Translations under genes and position numbers: made by a program | Source: Algoriphagus sp. | GTDB taxonomy: Bacteria; Bacteroidota; Bacteroidia; Cytophagales; Cyclobacteriaceae | NCBI RefSeq assembly: GCF_013373065.1 | Contig: NZ_JABXIN010000002.1 | Span: 124,001 to 188,000, forward strand | Direction: 5' to 3' | Length of the DNA stretch: 64,000 nucleotides | Shown: piece after piece, positions 34,575 to 41,794 of the stretch | Position numbering within the stretch: the first letter of the stretch is position 1 | How the letters are laid out: the number at the start of each line of letters is the position of its first letter | The notes under the pieces: model-generated | What the model was told of the DNA's origin: nothing | Databases searched by the model: none | What the model saw: only the letters and a program-made list of their open reading frames with translations

Positions 34575-35476
34575 TGAGTGTATTGTCTAAATAGCTCTTC
34601 CAAACTCTTTTTCCCTTGATTTAGCGAAAGAAGATTCAATTCCTTTTGCTGAATAACCCTCATAATCACTTTTCGGGTATCTCCAACTTCAGATGTTTGG
34701 ATAATCACCTGTGTATTTCCTTTTGGACCAAATGAAACCTCCGGGAAGCCTTCGAACCAAGCTAATTCCAGGCTTTCCTCTGTTTCCACAATAAGCTGAT
34801 GTCCTGTTCCTTGCTGTTGGAAATTTTCTAAAGAATCGGCAGCCTTAATTTGTCCCTTCGAAATCAAAACCACATCCTGACAAATTGCCTCCACCTCTTG
34901 CATGATGTGCGTGGAAAGAATCAAGGTTTTGTCTTTTGCAATTTCCCGAATTAACCCTCGAATATCAGCCAATTGATTAGGGTCCAAACCCGTTGTCGGC
35001 TCATCTAAAATCAAAACTTTTGGGTCATGAATCAAAGCTTTGGCAAGTCCCACCCGCTGTTGATATCCTTTTGAAAGTTGACCAATCTTCTTGTGCTGTT
35101 CGGGGAGCAAACCTGTTTTCTCAAGCATTTCTCCCAAACGGGTTTTCAGCAGCTTACCTGATAGCCCATACAATCCTCCGGAAAAGGATAAGAACTCCTT
35201 CACATACATGTCCGAATAGAGGGGATTCTTTTCTGGTAGGTAGCCAATCAAGGGGCTTACTTGTTTTGGGTTTGCAAGTGCATCGATCCCATGAATATTC
35301 ACCTGTCCGGAATCCGCTTGGAGGTAGCCTGTTATGATTTTCATGGTGGTGGATTTACCGGCACCATTTGGCCCCAAAAATCCCAAAATCCTCCCTGGCT
35401 TCGCAGAAAAAGTCACCCCATCCAGCGCTTTTTGAGAACCAAAATTTTTACAGAGTTGAGAGACTTCTAAGGACAT
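34571..35476 (-). CDS. gldA: Gliding motility-associated ABC transporter ATP-binding subunit GldA
   Basis: ATPase of the GldAFG transporter, 301 residues. Walker A GPNGAGKST is at 35-43, a Q-loop follows, the ABC signature 'LSKGYQQRVGLAKAL' lies near 134-148, Walker B 'VLILDEPTTGLD' near 156-167, and a switch His in 'LSTHIMQE'. The C-terminal 80 residues form the small beta domain seen in ABC-2-type ATPases. In Flavobacterium johnsoniae gldA is unlinked to gldFG, whereas here it is the first gene of the operon. It is preceded by a structured leader and a strong -7 box. Confidence 0.95.
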   Translation of the reverse strand: MSLEVSQLCKNFGSQKALDGVTFSAKPGRILGFLGPNGAGKSTTMKIITGYLQADSGQVNIHGIDALANPKQVSPLIGYLPEKNPLYSDMYVKEFLSFSGGLYGLSGKLLKTRLGEMLEKTGLLPEQHKKIGQLSKGYQQRVGLAKALIHDPKVLILDEPTTGLDPNQLADIRGLIREIAKDKTLILSTHIMQEVEAICQDVVLISKGQIKAADSLENFQQQGTGHQLIVETEESLELAWFEGFPEVSFGPKGNTQVIIQTSEVGDTRKVIMRVIQQKELNLLSLNQGKKSLEELFRQYTQ

Positions 35477-35487
35477 AGGCTACAAAA

Positions 35488-35540
35488 GACCGACCGGGAG
35501 TTCACCCGCATGGCAAGGGTAAAAACCCGGTCGAAAGGTC
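35488..35540 (-). promoter_or_regulatory. Structured 5' leader of gldA-gldF-gldG
   Basis: CGACCGGG (35491-35498) pairs perfectly with CCCGGTCG (35526-35533), extended by GAC/GTC across a 4-base bulge. Inside, ACCC (35504-35507) pairs with GGGT (35517-35520). On the minus strand the hairpin begins where the -7 box at 35546-35553 predicts the transcription start and ends 11 bases before the gldA ATG. The function (protein-binding leader, RNA thermometer, stabiliser or simple repeat) is unknown. Confidence 0.5.
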
Positions 35541-35545
35541 TAAGG

Positions 35546-35553
35546 CAAAAATA
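35546..35553 (-). promoter_or_regulatory. -7 box (TATTTTTG) of the gldAFG operon
   Basis: On the minus strand CCCTATTTTTGCC matches TAnnTTTG with the same CCC/GC flanks as the boxes before gltX and rpsP. The predicted start is near 35540. Confidence 0.6.
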
Positions 35554-35623
35554 GGGAATGAGCGGGGAAAGGCAAGGGTTCGGTAGGGAGTTTTCAGGTG
35601 GAGTCTTATTGCATTTTGGAAAA

Positions 35624-35709
35624 TGTCAGACCGAGCGGAGTCGAGGTCTTTTTTGATTTTTTGATGAATCCCGAATAAACCGTAGGCTTCGACTCCGCTC
35701 AGCCTGACA
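35624..35709. repeat. Inverted pair of a 26-base intergenic repeat
   Basis: 35624-35649 and 35684-35709 are reverse complements at 22 of 26 positions, with core GAGCGGAGTCGA / TCGACTCCGCTC. A third copy is at 39423-39448. The pair can form a long hairpin with a 34-base loop. It lies in the 343-bp gap between gldA and the SDR gene, which otherwise holds the gldA leader and a period-7 array; I see no gene there. Confidence 0.75.
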
Positions 35710-35780
35710 AACAAGAAAATTTAAATAATCTCGAATTGACTCAATAGCTCAAACGTTTTTTAGGCCTTAACAGATAGAGG

Positions 35781-35822
35781 CTACTAACTGACTACTGTCC
35801 TCTCCTTACTGGTAACTGATCA
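35781..35822 (-). repeat. Degenerate period-7 repeat array (CTGNNNN)
   Basis: Six in-register 7-base units on the plus strand: CTACTAA, CTGACTA, CTGTCCT, CTCCTTA, CTGGTAA, CTGATCA. The last unit contains the stop codon of the minus-strand SDR gene. Unit length and core match the other period-7 arrays in the window. Confidence 0.7.
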
Positions 35823-36518
35823 CTTCTTCCCTCTCGGTCTCAGTGGTCTACATTCTACATCCGCTACGAAATAGTTTGGATGTGTTTCCAAAGTTTGGAC
35901 AATGGTCATCGCCACATCTTCTGGTCGCATCATATTTTCATGGGCTTGCATTCCCGGAATTTCGTCAAAGAAATGGGTCTGCACAGATCCCGGATAGATG
36001 GTAGATACCTTGATTCCGAAATCTCGAAGTTCCATGTACAATGAATGGGAAATCCCCCTGACAGCATGTTTGGTTCCGACATACCCCGCAAACTGATTCA
36101 CCCCATTTAATCCAGCAATGGAAGCCACATTGATGATATGTCCCTCATCGGCCGCCTTCATGGCAGGGATCAAGCGCTTGGTCGTGTAGAAAATCCCGTG
36201 CACATTGGTATCAAACATGGCCTTCCAATCTTCGGAAGAAAATGTCTCCGTAGGTCCAGCGACACCAAAGCCTGCATTATTGATTAAAATTCGGATATCA
36301 GTTCCCAATTTGGCTTGTGTCGCCTGAAAAGCCTCTTCAACAGACTCTTCATTCGCTACATCACAGGTGAAAAAGTGAAAATTGGAGTGTGCTAGTTCTG
36401 GTTTATTTCTTCCCCAGCCAGCCACAATTACACCTTTATCCAAAAGGGTTTTCACCACTTCCAATCCAATTCCCTTACTTACTCCTGTTACGATTGCTAC
36501 TTTATCTTTTAATTCCAT
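35820..36518 (-). CDS. SDR family oxidoreductase
   Basis: Short-chain dehydrogenase of 232 residues. It has cofactor loop TGVSKGIG (9-16 region), 'NNAGFG' near 84-89, Ser in 'NVASIAG' near 130 and 'YVGTKHAVRG' (YxxxK) near 144-153. Gly-Arg-Asn after strand 2 leaves the NADP preference open. The substrate is unknown; the overall form resembles YdfG/sepiapterin-type reductases. It is a single gene, divergent from the M20D pair. Its 3' end runs into a period-7 array. Confidence 0.88.
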   Translation of the reverse strand: MELKDKVAIVTGVSKGIGLEVVKTLLDKGVIVAGWGRNKPELAHSNFHFFTCDVANEESVEEAFQATQAKLGTDIRILINNAGFGVAGPTETFSSEDWKAMFDTNVHGIFYTTKRLIPAMKAADEGHIINVASIAGLNGVNQFAGYVGTKHAVRGISHSLYMELRDFGIKVSTIYPGSVQTHFFDEIPGMQAHENMMRPEDVAMTIVQTLETHPNYFVADVECRPLRPRGKK

Positions 36519-36649
36519 AATTCTTGATGATTTATTTTAAAAAGCAGTTTTAAGCCATTTGGTTCGAATTATACTCAATTTTCAAAAATGTCCCGTTTTT
36601 GTGTCCCGAAATGGATAAATTGCCTTTCCATCACCAACCAAATTTTCGC

Positions 36650-37939
36650 ATGAAAAAATTAATACTCCCATTATTTCTAATCAGTGGACTAAGCTTTGGG
36701 CAATCAAACCTTCGCCCCGCAATCGATCAGAAAGCTACCGAAATCGAATCCAAAGTCATCGAGTGGAGAAGAGATATTCACCAAAACCCAGAATTGGGAA
36801 ATCAGGAATTCCGTACCGCAAAGAAAATCGCAGATCATCTTCGCTCTTTAGGAATTGAAGTGACCGAAAAAGTTGCCGTAACAGGCGTAGTAGGTTATCT
36901 CAAAGGCGGAAAACCCGGTCCAACTGTGGCACTTCGGGCAGATATGGACGCCTTACCGGTGACAGAACGAGTAGATCTACCCTTTAAATCAACAGTCACA
37001 ACAACCTACAATGGACAGGAAACCGGCGTCATGCATGCCTGTGGGCACGATAGTCATGTCGCCATCTTAATGGGTGTTGCTGAAATCTTGGCCAGCATGA
37101 AGGACGAGCTGGAAGGCGATGTCAAGTTCATCTTCCAACCAGCAGAAGAGGCAATCAATGAGCCCGGAGTAACTACTTGGGGGGCCAAGCAAATGGTCGA
37201 AGAAGGAGTCATGGAAGATGTAGACGCTATCTTCGGATTACATATCTCAGCCCAAACAGAAGTTGGAACTATTGGTTATCGACCTGGACCAGCTCAAGCT
37301 GCCGTAGACAATTTGGAAATTATCGTTCACGGTACACAAGCCCATGGAGCTTCTCCTTGGTCAGGAGTAGATCCTATTGTGACGGCTTCTCAAATTGTGA
37401 CTGGCTTACAAACCATCCTATCAAGAAGCGTTAATATCACTCAAAATCCGGCTGTAGTGACTATTGGGGCAATTCATGGCGGAATTCGGCAAAATATTAT
37501 CCCTGAAAAAGTAGAAATGATTGGTACTATCCGAACATTTGGAGATGAACAACAGGCTTTGGTTCACAAACGAATCACAGAAATCGCTACCAACATCGCC
37601 GAAAGTGCCGGAGCACGTGCCGAGGTAAATATCCAAAAGCTCTATCCTTCCACCGTCAATGATCCTGAATTAACTGCCAAAATGGTCCCCACCTTAGAAG
37701 CAGCAGCCGGGAAAGACCACATCCGTGTCAACCCACCAGTTACAGGCGCCGAGGATTTCAGTTTTTACCAACGTGAAAAACCTGGACTATTTATTGGATT
37801 GGGAGGCATGAAAAAAGGCGGTGACCCTACCAAAACCCCTTCTCACCATACCCCTGATTTCTATTTGGATGAAAGTGGTTTTATCCTTGGTCTACGAGTA
37901 ATGAGCTACTTTGTCGTGGATTACATTGGCATGAAGTAA
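36650..37939 (+). CDS. M20D amidohydrolase, exported (hippurate/IAA-amino acid hydrolase-like), copy 1
   Basis: At 429 residues from ATG 36650 (upstream TTG rejected), it has a signal peptide (1-17, ending SFGQ). Metal motifs of the M20D group are 'HACGHDSHVA' near 124-133 (Cys and two His), 'FQPAEE' near 157-162, 'GLHIS' and 'GAEDFSF', plus the dimerisation 'GTQAHGASPW'. Relatives deacylate N-acyl amino acids. It is an exported periplasmic enzyme. The next gene is a close paralogue in the same direction, about four of five residues identical by eye, which indicates a tandem duplication. A terminator lies between them. Confidence 0.93.
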   Translation: MKKLILPLFLISGLSFGQSNLRPAIDQKATEIESKVIEWRRDIHQNPELGNQEFRTAKKIADHLRSLGIEVTEKVAVTGVVGYLKGGKPGPTVALRADMDALPVTERVDLPFKSTVTTTYNGQETGVMHACGHDSHVAILMGVAEILASMKDELEGDVKFIFQPAEEAINEPGVTTWGAKQMVEEGVMEDVDAIFGLHISAQTEVGTIGYRPGPAQAAVDNLEIIVHGTQAHGASPWSGVDPIVTASQIVTGLQTILSRSVNITQNPAVVTIGAIHGGIRQNIIPEKVEMIGTIRTFGDEQQALVHKRITEIATNIAESAGARAEVNIQKLYPSTVNDPELTAKMVPTLEAAAGKDHIRVNPPVTGAEDFSFYQREKPGLFIGLGGMKKGGDPTKTPSHHTPDFYLDESGFILGLRVMSYFVVDYIGMK

Positions 37940-37954
37940 ATTCAAGAAATTCGA

Positions 37955-37992
37955 TTAAAAGACCCGACCTTTCAAGAGGTCGGGTTTTATTT
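37955..37992 (+). terminator. Terminator between the two M20D genes
   Basis: ACCCGACCT / AGGTCGGGT (37962-37970, 37977-37985) with a TTCAAG loop, followed by TTTATTTTTT. Confidence 0.88.
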
Positions 37993-38058
37993 TTTGGATT
38001 TTTCGAAGACATAGCCGTTTTGATTTTGCTATCTTAGCCGATAAGCAAATTATCTCCC

Positions 38059-39342
38059 ATGAAAAAGTTTATTATCCCCCTTTTATTGCTGTCCGGTACA
38101 GCATTTTCCCAATCCAATCTTCGCCCTAAAATCGACCAGCAAGCTGATGCGATTGAAGCCAAAGTCATTGAATGGAGACGGGATTTCCATAAATACCCCG
38201 AATTAGGGAATCAGGAATTCAGAACTGCAAAAATCATCGCAGATCACCTGCGTTCTCTGGGAATGGAAGTGACTGAAAATGTAGCCGTTACAGGTGTTGT
38301 AGGTGTACTGAAGGGTGGGAAGCCGGGCCCCATGGTGGCCCTAAGAGCTGATATGGATGCCCTTCCAGTAACGGAACGGAATGACCTTCCATTTAAATCA
38401 GTAAATACGGCTGTTTACAATGGCCAAGAAACGGGCGTAATGCATGCCTGTGGGCATGACTCTCATGTAGCGATCTTAATGGGAGCTGCAGAGGTATTGG
38501 CCGGGATGAAAGACCAGCTTGAAGGATCCGTTAAGTTTATATTCCAACCTGCAGAGGAAGGGGTTTACGACGTGGATATTGCTGGGGCTGAGTTGATGGT
38601 TAAAGAAGGTGTCATGGAAGATGTAGATGCAATTTTCGGCCTTCACATTTGGTCTCAAATTGAAGCTGGAAAAATAGGGTACCGCTCAGGACCCGCTTTG
38701 GCAGCAGTGGATAATCTAAGCATTACCGTACATGGAACCCAAGCGCATGGAGCTTCTCCTTGGTCTGGGGTAGACCCTATTGTTACCTCGGCTCAAATTG
38801 TAACGGGGCTGCAGACTATCCTTTCCCGTTCGGTTAATGTAACAGAAAACCCTGCCGTGGTCACTGTTGGTGCAATTCACGGAGGAATTCGTCAGAATAT
38901 CATTCCTGAAAAAGTGGAAATGATTGGGACCATCCGAACATTTGGTGATGAGCAACAAGCTTTGGTTCACGAGCGAATCACAGAAATCGCAACCAATATC
39001 GCCGAAAGTGCAGGGGCAAAAGCTGATGTTGAAATTGGCAAACTATACCCTTCAACAGTTAACGATCCTGAACTCACCGCTCAAATGCTGCCTTCTATCC
39101 AATCAGCAGCAGGCAAAGAAAATGTGATTGCCATGCCTCCCGTTACCGGAGCGGAAGACTTTAGCTTTTTTCAACGCGAAAAACCAGGGTTCTTCATTTT
39201 CTTGGGAGGTATGAAAAAAGGGGGAGATCCCTTGACAACTCCTTCTCACCATACACCGGATTTTTATCTGGATGAAAGTGGATTCAAATTAGGAGTCAAG
39301 GCCTTGAGCTACTTCGTCGTGGATTACATGGGGATGAAATAA
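38059..39342 (+). CDS. M20D amidohydrolase, exported, copy 2
   Basis: 427 residues; signal peptide (1-18, ending AFSQ). All M20D ligands match copy 1: 'HACGHDSHVA', 'FQPAEEG', 'GLHIW', 'GAEDFSF' and 'GTQAHGASPW'. Differences cluster in the segment after FQPAEE ('YDVDIAGAELMVKEG' versus 'NEPGVTTWGAKQMVEEG'), near the active site, and may change substrate choice. The copies have diverged at synonymous sites, so the duplication is not recent. The gene has its own terminator region downstream. Confidence 0.93.
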   Translation: MKKFIIPLLLLSGTAFSQSNLRPKIDQQADAIEAKVIEWRRDFHKYPELGNQEFRTAKIIADHLRSLGMEVTENVAVTGVVGVLKGGKPGPMVALRADMDALPVTERNDLPFKSVNTAVYNGQETGVMHACGHDSHVAILMGAAEVLAGMKDQLEGSVKFIFQPAEEGVYDVDIAGAELMVKEGVMEDVDAIFGLHIWSQIEAGKIGYRSGPALAAVDNLSITVHGTQAHGASPWSGVDPIVTSAQIVTGLQTILSRSVNVTENPAVVTVGAIHGGIRQNIIPEKVEMIGTIRTFGDEQQALVHERITEIATNIAESAGAKADVEIGKLYPSTVNDPELTAQMLPSIQSAAGKENVIAMPPVTGAEDFSFFQREKPGFFIFLGGMKKGGDPLTTPSHHTPDFYLDESGFKLGVKALSYFVVDYMGMK

Positions 39343-39350
39343 TCCCTATT

Positions 39351-39477
39351 AAAAAAGGCTGTCTTATAAGTCCAGTTTGTCACTTTAAGCCCTGTCGAAA
39401 TTTTACCCGAATCTCCAGAATTGGCCTTCGACTCCGCTCAGGCTGACAATAGAGTACGTAATAAGACAGCCTTTTTT
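39351..39477. terminator. Bidirectional terminator with repeat element nested in its loop
   Basis: A perfect 17-bp stem, 39351-39367 with 39461-39477 (outer AAAAAAGGCTG / CAGCCTTTTTT), flanks a 93-base loop. The loop carries a copy of the 26-base repeat (39423-39448, core TTCGACTCCGCTC) and a degenerate partner (about 39378-39400). The flanking genes converge, so it can end both. Confidence 0.75.
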
Positions 39478-39494
39478 TATTTAAACCATTTCAA

Positions 39495-40250
39495 TCACTT
39501 CATTTTTACTTTCGCACCTTCCTTTAAGGTAATGATGATGACACCATTTTTACCTTTCTCTCCATAAACTTCGGTCGCAGATTTGTCTTTCAGAACTGAA
39601 ATGCTTTCGATGTCACTAGGTTCAACACCAAGGTTTTCAGAAGATTTTTTTTCAACAGTTCCTTGATCGGATTTGATTATAAATAGAGGTTGCTCTCCTG
39701 TAGGAGTGCCTGTTACTACTACTCCAACCTTAGAATCAGGGGATACAGCAGAATAAGTAGTGGCAGAAGGCTGTCCTATCCTCACTTTCTCTTGGGATTT
39801 AAAGCCATTGATCCCAATCACGCTCGAACTTCCATAAGTACCCTTTCCTCTAAATCCAAAGGCTGAGGTTTGACTAAGTTTATCTATTTGATCCTCTGTC
39901 AATTCATTTTTAATAGCTACCAAGGTATTAAGTTGTTTCTTTTTAAGCTGGTTTTCCAGTTCCAAAACCTTATCAAGCTGTTTGGTAACCGCAATTGGAT
40001 CAATTTTCGGCTCTTGAAGCATGTTTTCAAGCTTAGTATTTGCCTCATCTAAATCCCATTTTAAGGTTGAAAACTCTCCAGCATTTTCAGCATGGATTTT
40101 CTTGATTTTGGAAGCCTGCGCATCTGTCAGGTTGATCTTTTCTCTTGCTTCCATGATTTGATCGGCCGAGTAGAGATTTTTTCTAAAGATGTCCTGCCCT
40201 ACTGCAAAATGTGTGAACAGGAAAAGGGTTATTACTATTAGATTTTTCAT
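39495..40250 (-). CDS. Exported protein: Spy/LTxxQ-like helical domain fused to TonB-plug-like tail
   Basis: 251 residues with a signal peptide (1-18). Residues 30-125 are helical, with two LTxxQ-type turns ('INLTDAQASKIKKI' and 'ELTEDQIDKL'), resembling the periplasmic Spy/CpxP stress chaperones. After a Gly/Ser-rich stretch, the C-terminal 45 residues ('IESISVLKDKSATEVYGEKG' then 'KNGVIIITLK') match the signature end of TonB receptor plug domains, but no barrel follows. It is the last gene of a sigma-factor operon. The combination suggests a periplasmic sensor or partner in the regulatory pathway; this is inference. Confidence 0.75.
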   Translation of the reverse strand: MKNLIVITLFLFTHFAVGQDIFRKNLYSADQIMEAREKINLTDAQASKIKKIHAENAGEFSTLKWDLDEANTKLENMLQEPKIDPIAVTKQLDKVLELENQLKKKQLNTLVAIKNELTEDQIDKLSQTSAFGFRGKGTYGSSSVIGINGFKSQEKVRIGQPSATTYSAVSPDSKVGVVVTGTPTGEQPLFIIKSDQGTVEKKSSENLGVEPSDIESISVLKDKSATEVYGEKGKNGVIIITLKEGAKVKMK

Positions 40251-40262
40251 GGTAGTGTTGGT

Positions 40263-40577
40263 TTAGAATTCAGTCAAAAGGGAGGAAGTGGAAGATTCCC
40301 AAATATCGATGTAAGCCTTTTCTTCGATTCGGAATTCCTGTTCATGATCTTCATTCTCCTGAAGCGAAATGATAATCACATCTGCAGGAGGCTCTGGGAT
40401 TTCGGGTCTTTGGAAAATCAGGAAAGCCCCAATAATCAGACTGGCAGCCACCCCCATTGGAATCCAATAAGGAAAACTTTTCACCTTGACTTCAGGGAAT
40501 TCAGGGATCGGAATGTTTCGATCTTGTTCCTTTAGGTCCTCAAAGAAGGCCTTGATCAATTTATCTTCATTTTCCAT
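40263..40577 (-). CDS. Single-pass membrane protein, probable anti-sigma factor
   Basis: At 104 residues from ATG 40577 (an in-frame TTG at 40601 is less likely), a charged cytoplasmic N-terminal half ('ENEDKLIKAFFEDLKEQD') precedes one helix (about 39-57) and a short acidic periplasmic part. The start overlaps the stop of the ECF sigma gene by 11 bp, the classic arrangement of sigma and membrane anti-sigma. No named anti-sigma domain is recognisable, so the role rests on position and topology. Confidence 0.7.
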   Translation of the reverse strand: MENEDKLIKAFFEDLKEQDRNIPIPEFPEVKVKSFPYWIPMGVAASLIIGAFLIFQRPEIPEPPADVIIISLQENEDHEQEFRIEEKAYIDIWESSTSSLLTEF

Positions 40578-41058
40578 TTGCTGCTTGGGTTTGCAATTCA
40601 ATCAATTCTTTCAGTTTCTTTTTCCCCCGCTCATAATGTGTCCGAGCAGTACCCAGTCCGATTTGAAGAATTTCGGCGGCTTGAGCAATGGTCATTTCGT
40701 GGTAAAATACCATCAACAAGACTTCTCGCTGCATAGGAGAAAGCTTCATCAATAATTTCTGGAAGTCAGTTTCCTGGTTAAGTTCTTCTACCTCAGGCGA
40801 GTCGTAATTCTCCTCTAAACTCACCCATTTCCCATTTTTCCGAAGCTCATCTATTGCCGTAAAACGAATAATAGAAAAGAGCCAGGATTTTACTTTTTCT
40901 GGATAGCGTAAGGTAGCCTTCCCCTCCAATATCTTCAAATAACTTTGCTGAAGCACATCCTTGGCCAGATCATCCTCAAAACCACAACATTGCCTTGCCC
41001 ATAAGTAGGCATCCCTGTGGAACTCTTTGAGAATATTTTCCAACTGATTGTGCTTCAT
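40567..41058 (-). CDS. ECF-type RNA polymerase sigma factor
   Basis: At 163 residues from ATG 41058 (a GTG two codons upstream is also in frame), region 2 'DAYLWARQCCGFEDDLAKDVLQQSYLKIL' (about 16-44) with 'VKSWLFSIIRFTAIDELRK' and region 4 'LSPMQREVLLMVFYHEMTIAQAAEILQIGLGTARTHYERGKKKL' (about 107-150) are complete. No C-terminal extension is present. It controls a regulon that probably includes its own operon. The membrane anti-sigma follows with overlap. Upstream genes encode a PorT-like barrel and a TonB-plug protein, pointing to envelope sensing. Confidence 0.92.
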   Translation of the reverse strand: MKHNQLENILKEFHRDAYLWARQCCGFEDDLAKDVLQQSYLKILEGKATLRYPEKVKSWLFSIIRFTAIDELRKNGKWVSLEENYDSPEVEELNQETDFQKLLMKLSPMQREVLLMVFYHEMTIAQAAEILQIGLGTARTHYERGKKKLKELIELQTQAANGK

Positions 41059-41126
41059 ATTCACTTAGTAATCGGGGAAAAGAAGAAAAATAGGACAAGG
41101 TCCTCGATTTTTTTTAAAAAAACTTC

Positions 41127-41789
41127 TTAAGGCTCTTTCCGCTCCCGAACTCGGAATAAATACGAAAGTCCAAATTCTAAGGTGGTGGAATTCATATCGA
41201 AAATTCGTTCCTGACTTTCTGGATTAGTAAAATCATAAGAAAAGCGAACTTCTGCTGCCAAAGAGCTTTTTCCAAAAACTTTGGAAATCCCCGCTCCGGC
41301 ATTAATCCCGTACATGAATTTCTTTGGATTATCTCCGGCTCCTCCATAGGTGGGGATTTCAGGTATACTGGAATTCGAAAATTCACGCTGGATATCACGG
41401 GCATTGAATAAATACCCCACATGGGGACCTAATTTGATTTGAAACCGACCAGATCGACCCGCATAAAAAGAAGCCAAAAATGGGAGTTTGAGGTAGTCAA
41501 ACTCGGTCACATTTTGAAGTGGATTTACGGGATCTTCATTTACTTGTCGAAAACCCAGTGTAATCCACTGAATATTTAACTCCACCCCTGCATTTTTGGC
41601 ATTAAAATGTTCGACGACAAGGGCGAAAGTAGGATTACCGACACTTTCAACGCCACGATCGCGAAGGTTTGCGGCAGGTCGGTAACTGAAAGATGAAGTT
41701 GCATACCCTCCGCGAATTCCCACGCTAGTTTGGGAAAAGACTTCCATTCCAAATGCCAAAAAGAAAAAACAGAGCAGGGAAACTCTCAT
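41127..41789 (-). CDS. PorT-family outer-membrane beta-barrel protein
   Basis: 220 residues with a signal peptide (1-19, ending VFSQ). The mature sequence alternates polar and hydrophobic residues with turns at Gly/Asn ('VGIRGGYATSSF', 'VELNIQWITLGFR', 'LPFLASFYAG', 'LGPHVGYLF'), the pattern of the PorT-like/OmpW-like small barrels. It ends with a strand and 'YLFRVRERKEP'. It lies 5 bp after the 922-residue plug protein and before the sigma gene. The function is unknown; it is unlikely to be true PorT, which is at 2.1 kb. Confidence 0.85.
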   Translation of the reverse strand: MRVSLLCFFFLAFGMEVFSQTSVGIRGGYATSSFSYRPAANLRDRGVESVGNPTFALVVEHFNAKNAGVELNIQWITLGFRQVNEDPVNPLQNVTEFDYLKLPFLASFYAGRSGRFQIKLGPHVGYLFNARDIQREFSNSSIPEIPTYGGAGDNPKKFMYGINAGAGISKVFGKSSLAAEVRFSYDFTNPESQERIFDMNSTTLEFGLSYLFRVRERKEP

Positions 41790-41794
41790 AGGTT

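Noticed and set aside
35488-35540. Possible small SRP RNA (strings like GGTGAACTCCC and GGCAAGGGTAA)
   Set aside because: The two SRP-like strings are on opposite strands, and the GGAA tetraloop region is missing. A gldA leader or repeat explains the hairpin better.
35502-35714. A 70-residue open frame on the minus strand upstream of gldA
   Set aside because: It is built from the gldA leader and the 26-base inverted repeat, has no conserved-looking segments and overlaps regulatory structure.
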